From Adiantum capillus-veneris (taxonomy: Eukaryota > Streptophyta > Polypodiopsida > Polypodiales > Pteridaceae): DNA of 64,000 bases. Positions 1 through 12,021 of this stretch are shown piece after piece; the stretch's first letter is position 1, and each line of letters starts with the position of its first letter. Made by a program: the position numbers and the translations under genes. The stretch lies in NCBI GenBank assembly GCA_014529385.2, contig CM043953.1, forward strand, positions 93,809,342-93,873,341, given 5' to 3'. The notes under the pieces are model-generated. The model made no database searches, was not told the origin of the DNA, and saw nothing but the letters and a program-made list of their open reading frames with translations.

Positions 1-1820
1 ACACAAGAGGTTGTCGGCATATCTCAACTTGCAAGACAGGAGGAGTGGCAGTCCAATGATGAAGTCATTCTACAAGCGAGTATGCAAGGTAGATGCAAAT
101 CATGACGGAGAAACTCCGCTCAGTTGCCTTTAATCGGAGTACTAAAGCCAAAGAATTAGAAATGGTCATCGATGCTCTTCAAGGCGAGCTCGACTACAGA
201 ATGGCTACTATCACAAATCTCCAAAGCCAAGTACAAGAGCTAAAGACTGAAGCAGAACAGCATCAGATAGCCAGGGACAGCCAACAAAAGGAAATGGAGG
301 AGTTGGGTGACCTCCTGACTAAGTTATCTAATGCCTGCAAAGTGAAAGATGAGCAGTTGACAGAAGTGACAAATGAACTTCTTACCACCTCTCTCTCAGC
401 TTAGAAGATTCAAGCACAATTAGATGTAGCAAACGCATCTCTGCAGTATTCTGAACAAACATTTAATGATCATGCCACTTTATTGCGGCAATTAAGAGAA
501 AATCCAGTCTTGACCTCGATCAAGGGAACATATGAAGTATACAAAGCTCTTGAAAATAAAAACAAAGATTTAGAACTGGAGTTGAAGCTAGAGCAGTCAC
601 AACGTAGAGACCTGGCACTCATGCGAGTCCAAAGAGAGGAGGAGCTCCTTAAGGAAATTGCAGGATTGAAAAGAATGAATCAACTCCTCAAAGAAGGAAA
701 TCCAGATATAGAGGAAGACGCAGGCACTTCAAAGCCACCCCAAGTGGAAATCCCCTCGGTCTCATTTGTTGAATTTGAGACACAGTCTACCGAAGATCCG
801 AGTGAGGGAGAAGATTTTCAAGTCCAAATCGCAAAGGAACACACAGTGCCAATGGTCCAGCTGTCAAAGGCTGAAGAAGATGCACTGAAGGAGAAGACCG
901 CCTTAGAGGTAAATGAGCAGTGGAAGGCAGCTATGGATTGGGAGTTCAGAGTTTTACACTCTATCAACGTCACACAGCTCACTCCCAATCAAATCAATGC
1001 TCAATGGCACCAACAATCCCTGCCATACCCTCTCATCAAGGTAGAACTCTTATAGGTAAAGGAAAGATTATACAAGGATATGCAAGAAGATGGCGCAGAT
1101 CAAGACCACCCAAAGTGGAGGCTAAGCTGGTTGAACAAGAATCCAAGATATTTGATTATGTTCACAAGAGCACCTGTGGCCATACAGAAAGATCCCACAT
1201 TTTGTCATGTACTACGAGTAAGGGTGTGGCAAGCACACGAAGCACTGCAGAAGAAGAGGCCCACATGGCTAAATTTTCCCAGGCTTCTAGCTCCAGAGAG
1301 AGGCCAAGCAACAGAAGAATACATGGTAAAAACCCTAACGGGTGCCATGACATTCTTCAAAAGTCTTCCAGATCTCTCTTGTGCCATGTTATATAAGATC
1401 TGTCGGATGCTACTCACATGCATACAAGTCTTCAATGATCCTGAGCAGACAGGAACCCCATGTCTCTCATCTTTGGAAGGAAACAAAGGCCTCTACTATG
1501 ATCTAAGTGGGTAACCCTTAGAGGAAGTTCTTTATGGCTTTTATACCCGATGCATGTTTCTTTCCTCACACAATATGCTAGCTTTTGAGGAGGCATTTTA
1601 CATTGGCTTCTTCACCTGGCGAACGAAGATATTTGGGCCGGTGATAAGCAACCTCACAGCAAGATTTGTAGGCTACTCGACAGTGGAACTAAAAAATAGA
1701 GTCACCATGCAATTTTTGCAAGTGCCAAACAAAGAACGCAAACTCAGATACGAAAAGGTACTAGAAGCACTGAAGGACCGCCTCGCCCGCCATCAACCCG
1801 AAGATTACTTCATCCCATAA
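1..1820 (+). pseudogene. Coiled-coil ORF at the 3' end of an LTR retroelement, three in-frame stops
   Basis: From 93 to 1820 one frame reads through about 576 codons and is interrupted only by stops at 402-404 (TAG), 1053-1055 (TAG) and 1512-1514 (TAA). Sequence before 93 reads in another frame, so the true start lies left of the window or a frameshift is present near 85. Residues up to about 210 are rich in Glu, Lys, Gln and Leu with heptad-like spacing, which suggests coiled coil. The rest is a mixed alpha/beta-looking region with no motif I recognise. The ORF ends 27 bp before a purine tract and an LTR start, so it is the last ORF of a retroelement, perhaps a Gag-like or envelope-position ORF. 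I see no zinc knuckle, protease or RT. Function unknown; pseudogene status is clear. Confidence 0.7.
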
Positions 1821-1846
1821 AAGTTGTGTCAAGGGACGACACATGC

Positions 1847-2330
1847 GAGGAGGGGGGGAATGTTAGCAGCAAGCTAACGCGGACACCATTTTTTGGAATT
1901 CTCCTTGTAAAAAAAATTATTATTTTGATAAATCGAGAATATTGTAACTCCTATTTTCTTGGTAAACTTAGTAATTAATGAGCCGGGGCTACAAGCTTCC
2001 AGATTGTATCAGCCATTCAATTTCCAGCTTTGGTAGAACTCCAGATTATTACTTTTGACCACCCAAAAACCTTGGCTAAGGTATAAAAGCCAATTTTTGT
2101 AAGTTTTTATAAGTTTTTGGATAATAAATACACAGCGTGAGCTAACGGCGCTCACTTCTCTCCTTCTCGCGCTTCCTACTCCCTCTCCGGTTGTCACATT
2201 GCGAATGCGTTTGTTGCATTGCAACTGCAAGTAAAAGTTCTACGCATTGACGTAAGCCATTCACAGTATTTCATAGCTTTAGGCGTCGCCGACCCGCGGC
2301 CTAATTTCATCATGACTAGGAATTTACACT
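1847..2330 (+). repeat. Polypurine tract and 3' LTR of the first element
   Basis: A purine run at 1847-1860 is followed immediately by TGTTAGCAGC at 1861, the usual LTR 5' dinucleotide. A TATAAAA box lies at 2082-2088. The LTR 3' end is not fixed because no second copy is in the window; I place it near 2330 where sequence ending in ACA occurs. The rightmost limit is therefore a guess. Confidence 0.55.
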
Positions 2331-2339
2331 TTTAAATCG

Positions 2340-2842
2340 AAAACTAAGCATAGGCGGGATATTGGGGCATCATTGCTAAGCATATAGATGCATTCTGGGT
2401 CAAAAACAACTAGGTCAAAAATCCACTGTTGTTAATAATTGCGATTTTGGAACTTGACCTAAAGTGGGGTTTGAGGCCTTAGGCATGTGTACTTAGGTCT
2501 TGTAAACATGTCCTAGAAGTTTCATTACGTTTGGATGTCATTTGATGATGTAACGGATGTGATTTGCTTGCCGATGAGCGGTTGGCTTTTGGTGATTTCA
2601 GCCACTTGAGTGTAGCTTGAGTTAGATGCAAGTTGTTAGTTGTTTTCCGAGAGATTGACAGCCTCTTGTAGCCTCTATGCACTAGTCGAGTCAGCTTCGT
2701 CCCATGGTTTGACAATTTAATCGTGGTTCTCGCTAATACTTCAATAAGATAGGATGGTGAGATTAGACATGCGTCCCACACTATACTTGTTGGTAAATAA
2801 ACCCTCATCCACATGAAGAATTACACGTTGGTTACTAATTCT
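2340..2842. other. No gene seen
   Basis: AT-rich unique-looking sequence between an LTR and the abrupt start of a gypsy RNase H tail. The open frames here are short and have no recognisable motif. Confidence 0.5.
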
Positions 2843-4313
2843 TCTTGAGTTTGACTTCACTATTGTTGTGAGACCTGGTAAAAAACATGTCATAGTTGAT
2901 CATCTATCTCGCATACCCAATGGGGAAGTCCCTATAGGAATTGATGATGATTTACTCAATACATCCCTATTCATGGCGGAAACAATGCCTGAATGGAGTG
3001 AGAGAATTGTTAACCTTTTAGTTAATGGTTCTCCACCTAAGGAGCTTCATAAAGATTTAGCTCAAAAGATAATCTAAGAGTGTGAAGAATATTGCCTAAT
3101 GTTTGGAACTCTCTACAAGAGAGGGAAGGATGAAGTACTTAAACGTTGAGCCCGTGAAGATGAATACTTGTACATTTTGCAAGAAGCACATATGGGCATA
3201 GCTGGCGATCATTTTCGGGAGAATTTATTGCTAGGTAGGTGTTGCAATAAGTCTATTGGTGGCCACTTTGTTTAAGGATGCATCATTTTTTATGAAAGGG
3301 TGCGATAAATGCCAACAATGTAAGAAACCACAGCAAAAAGATAAGATGCCCCTGCATCCCATTGACGTAACTCAACCATTTGAAAAGTGGGGCTTAGACT
3401 TTGCATGTCTAATTAGTTTGACTGCACAAAACATGCAATCACGATACATTATAGTGGCCACGGATTATGTAACCAAATGGGCTGAAGTGAGGGCTACACA
3501 CAAGGCTGACGCAAAGACAACAGCTAAGTTCCTCTTTGAGAACATTATTACATGCTTTGGGTGCCCTTTTGAGCTTGTAAGTGACAATGACATTCATTTC
3601 ATAATGACGTGATCAAAGAGCTCACAATGAACTTCATGATATCCCACCACAAGTCTACACCTTATTACCCCCAAGCAAATGGCCAAGCCAAGAGTATAAA
3701 CAAAACTCTCATCTTTGTTTTGACCAAGACAGTTGAGGCACACCGCACTGAATGGGATCTAAAGCTTACGTCAGCTTTATGGAACTATCAAACTGCATAT
3801 AAAGTAGCCATCAATTGGCCAAGAAGCAGTGATGCCCTAGGAATTTGTCATTCCTTGTCTTCATATGACTAGTCAAGAAGGCTTGGATGGTAATCCTTTG
3901 GTCGAGCAATTGTATATTCTTGAGCATCTAGAGGAAGAAAGGAAATTGGCTATGTACAATGCCCTAGATATACAAGTGGGAGACAAAGTTCTTATGTATG
4001 GTGTACATAACAAAAAGAAGAAATTAAAATACGCCGGTAAGGACCATATCGAGTGTGTGAAATTACCCTTCAAGGTACCATTTGTCTGGAGACTCAATAT
4101 GGAATTGAAACTGTGGGATTCCTTAAAGGGAGTAAATTCAAAAGGTACTATGATCCTCTAAGCCAAGAAGAATTACAAGTCATCCATCAAAAGAAGGAAT
4201 CCAAGAAACAAGTAGAGTTTAAAAAGATACAAGACCAAGTTGAGACTCGAGAATGGAAACACCGTCTTAGATGCCAACGAGAGGCTAATTTGGGGATCAC
4301 GAGCGTTTTTTGA
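2843..4313 (+). pseudogene. Ty3/gypsy RNase H tail and integrase, decayed
   Basis: The fragment opens inside RNase H (DFTI then RPGKKHV-DHLSR at about 2850-2910), the usual pol sequence just before integrase. The zinc-binding CDKCQQCKK lies at about 3300-3330. The core follows: first Asp in WGLDFACL (about 3390) and second Asp in LVSDND (about 3580). The third catalytic position, in the PQANGQ-x-SINKTL block near 3690, is Lys instead of Glu. A TGA after DIHFIMT (about 3610) and at least two frameshifts break the frame. A GPY/F-like C-terminal module (LKYAGKD, then in another frame GFLKGSKFKRYYDP) ends near 4170. The sequence is truncated on the left, and no RT is left. It cannot encode an active integrase. 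Confidence 0.85.
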
Positions 4314-4889
4314 GGAAACCAATGACAATTCATTAGAATCTGAGCCACCTCTACGATACCCAATTGAACTAAACAGCCCCTATGGGAAAGTGTTGTATAA
4401 TGCCTTGTTAGATACGGGAGCTCAACATAATTTGACGTCATATGGAGTATGGTGCCAGTTAGTAAAACCACCCCTATCTCCGAGTACCATCCAAATCAAG
4501 GGCTTCAATAAGAAAAAGACTATTGTTTGTGGAATCCTACACACTCCTTTCATTTATGACAACGGAATGGTGGTTCAAAGCTTTTGGTCATGCATGTTGG
4601 CACTATGGAGGGTAACATAAACCTAGGGTGCACGTGGATGTCTGCAACTAAATGTAGTATTGATTGGGGAACCGAGAGTATCACGACACAAAAACCAACT
4701 CTCAACCCTACCCCTCAAGAAGTAGTCCTTGAGATTTCGCCTCCAGAGAAATCACAAAACAAAAAATTGCAAATCCAAGAGGTTAAAGCATCTGTACATG
4801 TAGCACAAACCTCTAAAATTTTAGCTTCCATGCCTAAAACAGAGAATGTGGCACCCAGGAATCAGCATGTTTTGACAAGGGGAACATAG
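4240..4889 (+). pseudogene. Retropepsin-like aspartic protease domain located after integrase
   Basis: The frame starting at 4240 contains NALLDTGAQHNLTS (about 4390-4440), the Asp-Thr-Gly-Ala catalytic motif of retroviral-type proteases. After a frameshift near 4600 the next frame gives NLGCTWMSATKCSIDW, which fits the C-terminal ILG-x-W-L segment of the same fold. The two halves are about 65 residues apart, normal for a retropepsin. Textbook Ty3/gypsy order is protease-RT-RNase H-integrase, so a protease here is out of place. Either this lineage has a second protease in a 3' ORF, or parts of two elements have been joined. No zinc knuckle precedes it. The frame is broken, so it is not functional today. 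Confidence 0.65.
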
Positions 4890-5533
4890 AAATGGGTCCC
4901 TAAAGCTTCATTAATGACCACCTTCAATGCTCAATCTGGTTCAAAACAGAAGCCTCATAAGAGACGCCCCACTTGCCCCAAGAAATGTAAGAAAACATTG
5001 CGTTGGATTACTATACGACTATTAGAAGTCCAAGGCCATTATTAAGGAAATGATCAAATTTGGGTGCCTAAACCTAAATTGTATTCTTTCCTGTCACTTA
5101 CAGACCGATGATGAGTCTGATCCTGTAACTTTGGAGTCGATTAAAGACTACGGGAAGGAAAAGATCAGGGAATACTACACACCTATTTCAAAGCTAGTTT
5201 GGGTACCAAAGCGAGAACGATTTGTATCACTTAGCTCAAGAATAGGGAATTCAAATGAAGCTTCATGTAGTTCATCCACATAAATACAAACTCCTACACA
5301 ATCTCCACCTCTACCAGTGTAAATATCCAGAAAACAAGAAAGAATTTTCACCTCCCATTGTAAGTCCACCACCGAAAGCAACGTTGCAGGTAAGATCATG
5401 GGAGAGTACCTTACCACCCTTGCAACTTGATGAAGCACCTAGGGTGGCAAAAAACTATTGGTCAAAGTCTTCACCCATTCTAGCTTGGAACAAGTGGTTT
5501 CAAAAGGTGACGACATCTTTCCAAAAATTATGA
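4890..5533 (+). pseudogene. 3' ORF with repeated WVPK motifs
   Basis: Broken frames downstream of the protease-like domain carry three spaced copies of a Trp-Val-Pro-Lys motif: KWVPKASL (about 4888), IWVPKPKL (about 5060) and VWVPKRER (about 5200). The first two sit in frames other than the longest open frame at 5050-5283. Similar triplets occur in some plant retroelement polyproteins, from memory and not checked. The segment ends at a polypurine tract, so it is the 3' coding end of the element that begins at 2843. Confidence 0.45.
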
Positions 5534-5540
5534 TCTACCC

Positions 5541-5700
5541 AAGGAAGGGGGGAGTGTTTACTAACATCCTTCATTTGCTTTCTTCACTCTTAACCTTCCT
5601 CCCTGACCACTTAACCTCCTAATCTTAGGGACTCTATATACATAGCCTTATACTTCTACTAACAAAAAAACAAAAAACAAGAAAAAACAAAAATAGTAAA
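5541..5700 (+). repeat. Polypurine tract and start of a 3' LTR
   Basis: A purine run at 5541-5554 is followed by TGTTTACTAACA at 5555. A TATATA stretch lies near 5634. Only one copy of this LTR is in the window, so its right end is unknown; the stated end marks only the part with promoter-like features. Confidence 0.5.
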
Positions 5701-5833
5701 AGATCAAGAGAGACTAGTAACGAGAGTGCATCCTATTGGATCCAACATATAGCCAAAATTCACCATGTCACATCAAGCAGCACAAGAAAACAACCCTTAT
5801 GTTTTAGAGACCTAACAAAATCCAAATCTATAT

Positions 5834-6290
5834 GTGTTCCTAGAGATGGCTAGTTCACCAAAGACATGCGCTTCTAATTTTGATGAAAGGTACCCTTTTT
5901 ATTTTTCTCAAATGTTTCACATATGCTACCTTGTACTTTCTCGTGAATGGGATTTGGTAGAGAGACTTGCGAGTGAGAAAATTTTTGAGAAGTTAGGATG
6001 GCTGATACGTTTATATACTACTAGTGATTCCTACCCAGTAGCAAATGTTTCTCCAGTGGCACATGCCTATTCTTTTGCACAAAATGAGTATCCATGCATA
6101 GTGAGGTTCTTGATTAACATATGTTCACAAGAAAGATGATGAAGTATCAATTATAGAGACTGAGGAAGACTATGGCCTCACTGAAAATGATTTTGTTTAT
6201 CTAGATGATGAGGATAAAGGCCTAGCCTTAGGGATGCCACCCGGTCTTATAATATCCTCTTCCCTTGATTCCACAAGTGGTGACAGATAG
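5834..6290 (+). pseudogene. Unrecognised ORF with one frameshift
   Basis: The frame 5834-6139 encodes about 101 residues (aromatic-rich in the first half). After a frameshift at about 6130 an acidic continuation (IETEEDYGLTEND, YLDDEDKG) runs to a TAG near 6290. I do not recognise either part. It lies between two LTR starts (5555 and 7474), so it may be the N-terminus of a retroelement Gag rather than a host gene. Confidence 0.35.
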
Positions 6291-6299
6291 GTAGGTTAG

Positions 6300-7460
6300 G
6301 GTCTAGATTTTGTTTCAGCTTGTTTTCCTTGAATTTTTGGTCTTTTCACACTGACATGCCTCCTTGAGGTATAGTGCCTTGTTGCTTGATATTGTTGTGT
6401 AGGAGCATTGAGAAAACTTACATGGATCCTCATCCACATGGTTGAGGACAACTTCTTCAACGACATGAGCTACTCCATACAAGAACATGTGTAATTCTTC
6501 TATGATTGCTTTCCTATTTTCACTCCCTACTATTTTATGTGTATATGCTGCTAGTATGGCATAATCATAGACTGTGAAACTATGTTGCTACTTTGCCACA
6601 TAGATTGTATAAAATGGGAATCTTTTAGTAACTTGCAAAATTTGATTTGTTTATAGTCTAACATTATAAATTTTGCCTCTAAGAAAATGGCATGACTTTA
6701 GGTTAACTTTTGATCTTTGACCAACTAGTTTTGTGCATGAAATCTGTTACTAATGGTAGAAACCTTGGGGGTGTTTAGTGGTAGATGTTTGCTAGTCGTC
6801 TAAAAGGAAAAATGGTCCTAGCTTAATGCTAAAGAATTCAAGTAACGACCAAATTCAAGGGCTCGTCACTTCAATTCATGTGCATGAATAATACACTCTA
6901 GGTAGGCCGATGACTATCGTGTGCCAAATCCTGGCATGGACGATCTCTAATTAATGAAATTGAATTAACAATGCCAAAATCAAGAGATCCAAAACCCATG
7001 GCCTAAATTTTAAATGTAAGAATTGCATTATGCTCATCACTCACATCCGTAAGATGCACAGATTACTAATCCTCGAATACCAATAAAAACCAATAAGGTA
7101 ACCACTCTTAATTCGTGATTTTGTAAACTTGATAGGTAGGTCGAGATCAAATGTTAACCTTTTTTGTAGCTATTGATTGCAAGACAAGCTAATAAATAAC
7201 GACATCACTCTAGCTCATTATATTATATGATGCTTATATCATGCTTCCTACTTGGCAAATGTAACTTTCATAATTTCACATTATCTCTATCTTGCCATTG
7301 CTTGCTTGTGCTTGCACGCTTAATTTTTAAACAGAATGCCATATTTTTAGCTTGTATATTCTCACGGTGACTTTGCTTTGCAGACATTCTATCCCAGATG
7401 CTCTACCACCTCGACGAATGGGCTTTACCTCACTAGCTTTTGAGGACAGAATCTACATCA
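6300..7460. other. No gene seen; probable retroelement internal sequence
   Basis: AT-rich sequence without a supported coding frame. It ends at a purine tract (7461-7471) and an LTR start, so it is probably the decayed 3' part of another LTR element. Confidence 0.4.
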
Positions 7461-7700
7461 AGAAAGGGGGGCATGTTAACTGATGACAGACACCTTATCA
7501 CATTGTTTTGAGTCATGGACCGGGATTTTTGGCTCTATAGGTGCTTGGGTGATCACCGATGAGAGGTGCACCACATATCTCATTTGACAGTATTTTTACT
7601 TTGACCAGTTGGCGTGGGCGCCCATGTGTAAATGAACAAAACCCATATCAAAAGGCCATTGTGACCTAAATCCCTCATTGTGAAGGGTGCATGCTAAAGA
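7461..7700 (+). repeat. Polypurine tract and start of a third LTR
   Basis: AGAAAGGGGGGC at 7461-7472 precedes TGTTAACTGATGACAG at 7474. No partner copy is seen in the window, so the LTR end is undetermined. The compound microsatellite downstream may lie inside this LTR. Confidence 0.45.
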
Positions 7701-7747
7701 AGAGTGCTCTTGCCCTACCTCCATCTCCTTCTCCATTGTGTGATCAC

Positions 7748-7915
<168 letters not shown>

Positions 7916-7919
7916 TTGA

Positions 7920-8462
7920 GCATAGTGACGACATCGGTGGTGGCAACGTGGTTGAGTGTGGTGGCAGCAGATCCCTCTTCTTCGTGGCAAGGAATCCTTC
8001 ACGGTGGTGAGCGTAGAGTGGTGAGTGACACACCCTTTCTCTCTTTGAGCTTGCTAGGTTAGCTTGGTTGTGTGCTTGCAGCCATCGTGGCTTGTATGTG
8101 TGCTCAGCAAGTCCCTAGCTCCGACACATGTGGCAGACACGCACAACTTGATCGTTCATTACCACAACGATACGCAAGGATTTCAAAGAATACACATTTG
8201 CACAAGATTTTCACGAGCTTCCACTATAAAGCCAGACTATGGTGGCACAAAGGAGGAGAATCCTTGCAAAGTAAAACTTTCTCTTCAAGGTTTTTGGGAT
8301 TGACATATGAGGATTCAGTATCTTATAAGAAATTTAATGATTTGCCTAAGTGGGAGAAACATTGTGTTTCAAGTATTCAAAGTGAATTGAAAAAATGTAA
8401 TGTGCTTAAATAAGATGATGTGATTTAAGGGATCTTCAAAGGGATTTATTTTGTTGATACTA
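7920..8462. other. No gene seen
   Basis: A short open frame at 8072-8413 has no recognisable motif and no support from neighbours. The stretch ends where the 5' LTR of element A begins. Confidence 0.4.
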
Positions 8463-9875
8463 TGTCAGAGCTTGAGAATATCACATGTGCTTATTGGTCT
8501 ATCTCAACACGGGACCAATGGTAAAGGGGTCCAAATGAGAGATGATTTATCAAAGAGCCAAGGCTAGCTAATGGAGCTTAAAAGACCTTAGGGTTAGCTT
8601 CATTAAAGAACTCCAAAGGTTATTGTTAAAAGTCCTTCGACCTTAGGTAAGCTAGGGACGAGATTGAGGTGAGAACCCAGCCCAAGCTTGAGGTGCTTGT
8701 CGTGCTTCTGACTAAGGTGCTTAATGACTAAGGTGCTAAGGTGCTCCATGACTAAGGTGTTTGAGGGTAACGTGTTCCACAAATTCAACATACTCCCTAC
8801 TCATGAGGGGGCAAGCCCTAATTCTAGGGGCTTGACATAGTACACAAACACCCTCACACAAGGCAAGCTTGGTACCAAGAAAGCAAATAGGACACTTGTC
8901 AAGCTCCTCCTCATGTTGCCCTCATGGTGTTCTTAGAGCCTTGGTTGGCCTCCCAAGGGGTCCAATGATAAATTAGTTAATTTAATTAATTATTTTAGCA
9001 TTTATCAAGTCCTCCATCTCAAAGGGGAAAGGGGGACACTTGTCCCAAGGCTACCCTTGTTGCATGTTATGCATTCTGCATGTGATTGGCCAGGCTTACA
9101 GGGGTCCAATGAGCTTCCATGTTGAGCTAGAAGAGGGGGTCGACCAAAGCAGGAAGGGGGGTTGCTTGGGGAGTATATTCTCCCACACACACTCTCATTG
9201 TTTGAAGTGCAAAGTGCAAGAGCTCCATCTCCTTCTCCAAGCTAGTAGAGAAGTTGAGAGCCTACACCAACACTCTTGGCTGTGGAATGCAAATCCAACC
9301 AAGAGCCATGCTTCAATGCTTAAGCTTACCATCTTCTCCATCTTCATTACTATGCTATTATGCTAGCAAGAAGAGTAATGATAAGTGAGTAACTACTTCT
9401 TTCTCCTATGAATGTTTCTCCTTCCTCTTCCCTATCCTCATTCCCCACTAGCTCTCTCCACCTTTAAAGATGTTTGAGGCCTTGGGGCTGAGGCTGGGGA
9501 TAATTAATGCTTTCTACAAAGTTTAAGTTATACTCGTGATGCATGAATCTTTCCATCTTCATTGCATCACCTAAGTCACAAGGAGCACAAAGATTGTATT
9601 GTACCAAGTCTCTCTGATTGGAAGGTTCTATAATACAAATGCCTATTGGAGGGGGGGACCGGCTCCACATAAATCCGGTCCTCAATTGTTGTCAAGTTCT
9701 CTAAACTCTCTTTCTTGCAAAAGTATTGTTCATGCCAAGTTAATTAAGTACTATGATTATGTTTCTACTTTCAATTAAGTTCACCCTCTATGTTCTCAAA
9801 GTAGTCTCACAAAAATGATTTCTATAATTCTCCTAATTCTGCTATTCTCAAATTTCATAGGCCATTTCCATTACA
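8463..9875 (+). repeat. 5' LTR of element A
   Basis: Matches 15132-16521 throughout apart from small indels, for example the blocks beginning at 8482 and 15142. It ends with CATTACA at 9875, directly before the primer-binding site. The exact left end is uncertain. Confidence 0.85.
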
Positions 9876-9876
9876 T

Positions 9877-9888
9877 TGGTATCAGAGC
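9877..9888 (+). promoter_or_regulatory. Primer-binding site of element A
   Basis: TGGTATCAGAGC starts one base after the 5' LTR end. It is the complement of the 3' end of plant initiator tRNA-Met, the usual primer for many plant LTR elements. Confidence 0.92.
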
Positions 9889-10056
9889 TATTGGTTTCTC
9901 TTTTCTTGCTTAAGAAGAGAGGTCCTTAAGTTGTCCATGAAAGGTTGGGCATGTTAATAGCAATAGGGTAACTGGGACAAGGATCTATATTCCTTGTTGA
10001 GAAGGACTTAGTTCGAGGTACACCGTTGGAAACTATAGTCTTAATAATGGAGCCTC

Positions 10057-10476
10057 TTGGGGCTTGCCTTTGGCTTTACCATTATTGAGCTACGAGCAAG
10101 CTCAATAGGTTGTTATACTTTGGCTGTGTCTAGCTTACATGATGTGGAGGAACCTCTATCTTTTGATGAAGCACAAAATTTAAAAAATTGGATGGTTGTC
10201 ATGCAATCAGAATACGATGCACTTCTAGAAAATGACACATGGACTTTATGTGATTTGCCTCCAGGAAAAAATACGAAGTGGGTTTACAAGTTGAAACGCA
10301 AGCCGGATGGTGAGATTGATCACTATAAGGATCGACTTGTTGCAAAGGGTTATGCACAACAAAAAGACATAGATTATGAAGAGACTTTTACTCCCACTTG
10401 TCGTATGACTATCGTGGTAGTGATGTGTGTGAACACAACCATAATCAATCGAGCAATGTTAGACCCTCTCCACTAG
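10057..10476 (+). pseudogene. Ty1/copia reverse-transcriptase fragment in the leader of element A
   Basis: From about 10140 to 10415 the frame shows the N-terminal finger region of a copia RT in order: EPLSFDEA, W-x5-SEYDALLENDTW, LPPGKNTKWVYKLKRK, DGEIDHYKDRLVAKGYAQ and DYEETFTP. The palm with the catalytic YVDD is absent. It lies between the primer-binding site (9877) and the Gag start (10611) of a Ty3/gypsy element, where no RT belongs. It is therefore a foreign fragment acquired by insertion or template switching. Frame is open but partial; no function inferred. Confidence 0.85.
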
Positions 10477-10610
10477 TCTTTGCAATCAATAGTGTCTAAA
10501 CCACATGTGTGGCTGCTTGAGAACTGATTTTCAAAGGTAAAAAAGAGTAGCAACTAAGGTTTTTGAGGGTAGCAAAGCACAAAGTAATTTCCTACCTAAG
10601 TATAAGTAGC

Positions 10611-12021
10611 ATGGATGACAATAACCAAAAGAGTAGAACGAACATTGATAACTTTGATTTTGCACATAAAGGTGCTAATGATGATGGCCCCATGTTTGTC
10701 AATTATCTTGTTACTAGGTTGCAACAAGCTATGGGTAACTCTACTTTGCAAGCCGAAGTTACTCAACAACTTTGTGCTTATGGGATTTCCCTTCCTCTCC
10801 AAGAGAAGAGAGAGCTTAGGAGGCCTCTTGATGAGACCCCCAAAAGAAGACTCTCTCCCATACAAGAGGAGGATTCCAAAGAGCAAGAAAGTAATGAATC
10901 CCTAAGTTCCTCTAAAGATGTGGCTCCATGAAGACGGCGGTCTAGACGATTGCCAACTCCTCCCAAGAGGAAACGATCAACCCACAGTCCTTCTCCTCGT
11001 CACAGCAAAAGGGAAGAGAGGAAAAAAAGGAAGAAAAGCGTAAGAAAGATGTCATCCTCTTCTCCTTCTTCTTAACCTTCCTCCTCTTCCGATAAAAGCT
11101 ATGGCTATTCTCCCATAGAATACAAGAGGGGAGGACATCGCAAATCTTATCCTGCATGGAAAAGGTCACAAAAGCTCAAGAAGTTTGTATCTCTTTTCTC
11201 ACCTATGATGGCACCTTTGGTGCTACCGACAAAGTATTGGCCTTCATCCAGCAATTGATGCGGCCTTTGGAGACGAGGGCTTCACGGAGTCCTCCAAGCT
11301 ACACCATGTAGCTATGCACTTCTAGAAATTGGCTCGTCAATGGTGGGATAGCCTTCATGGCAACAAAGAATCCCCAAAGACATGGAAAACTCTACGAGTT
11401 TCCATCAAGAAGCAATTCCTTGCAAGCGATGCAAAGGACAAAGTGCTTACCGAATGGTGCAGCTTGAAGCTTCTCTCTCATAAGTCTATCCACAAATATG
11501 TAGACAAGTTTTGGGATTCACATCTCAAGGCTACTGTCTATCAAAAGATAGACTTTGGTGAGCAAAAGCAATGATTTTGTGTGAGATTACCTAAAGAGAT
11601 GGCCGAGTATGTCAACTCTCAAGGGCCTAGTGCTATCACCAAAGTAATCCACCACACTATGGTTGCTTTGCGCATCAATTTCCAACAAGGGGCTAGACGG
11701 AATGTCAAGCCCATGGAAAGCAAAGACAAAAGTGATGCAAAGGGAAAAAACAATGCTCAAAATTCCTCCCAAGCCAATTCCAACAAAAATCGGTCCAAGG
11801 AGAAGAGCGTTTACAAAGGTAAGAACAAACTCTCTCCTGAAGAGCTTGAAGCTTTTCGCAAGAACCATAAATGTTTTAAGTGTGGGGAGCAAGGACACGG
11901 CTATCGTTCTTGCCCCAAGATAAATTCCCGCAATGAGCTCGTAGAGCTTCCACTATCGAAGTTCCAAAAGAGGATGCTCATTGCAAAGGATCACCTCTCT
12001 CCTATGCTTGGGAAAAGGTAA
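10611..12021 (+). pseudogene. gag of element A
   Basis: Starts at ATG 10611 (MDDNNQKS) and continues as an N-terminal region, a basic-Ser/Arg-rich stretch around 10930-11080, and the core capsid-like domain. That domain shows FDGTFGAT-like and LARQWWDSL blocks near 11210 and 11330, in shifted frames. The nucleocapsid part has a CCHC knuckle, CFKCGEQGHGYRSCP, at about 11874-11918. Stops at about 10929 (TGA) and 11572-11574 (TGA) and frame changes near 11200-11320 show that it is dead. Domain order and spacing fit a chromovirus Gag. Confidence 0.85.

Noticed and set aside
9877-9888. TGGTATCAGAGC as part of a tRNA gene
   Set aside because: It always sits at an LTR border and no cloverleaf surrounds it; it is a primer-binding site.
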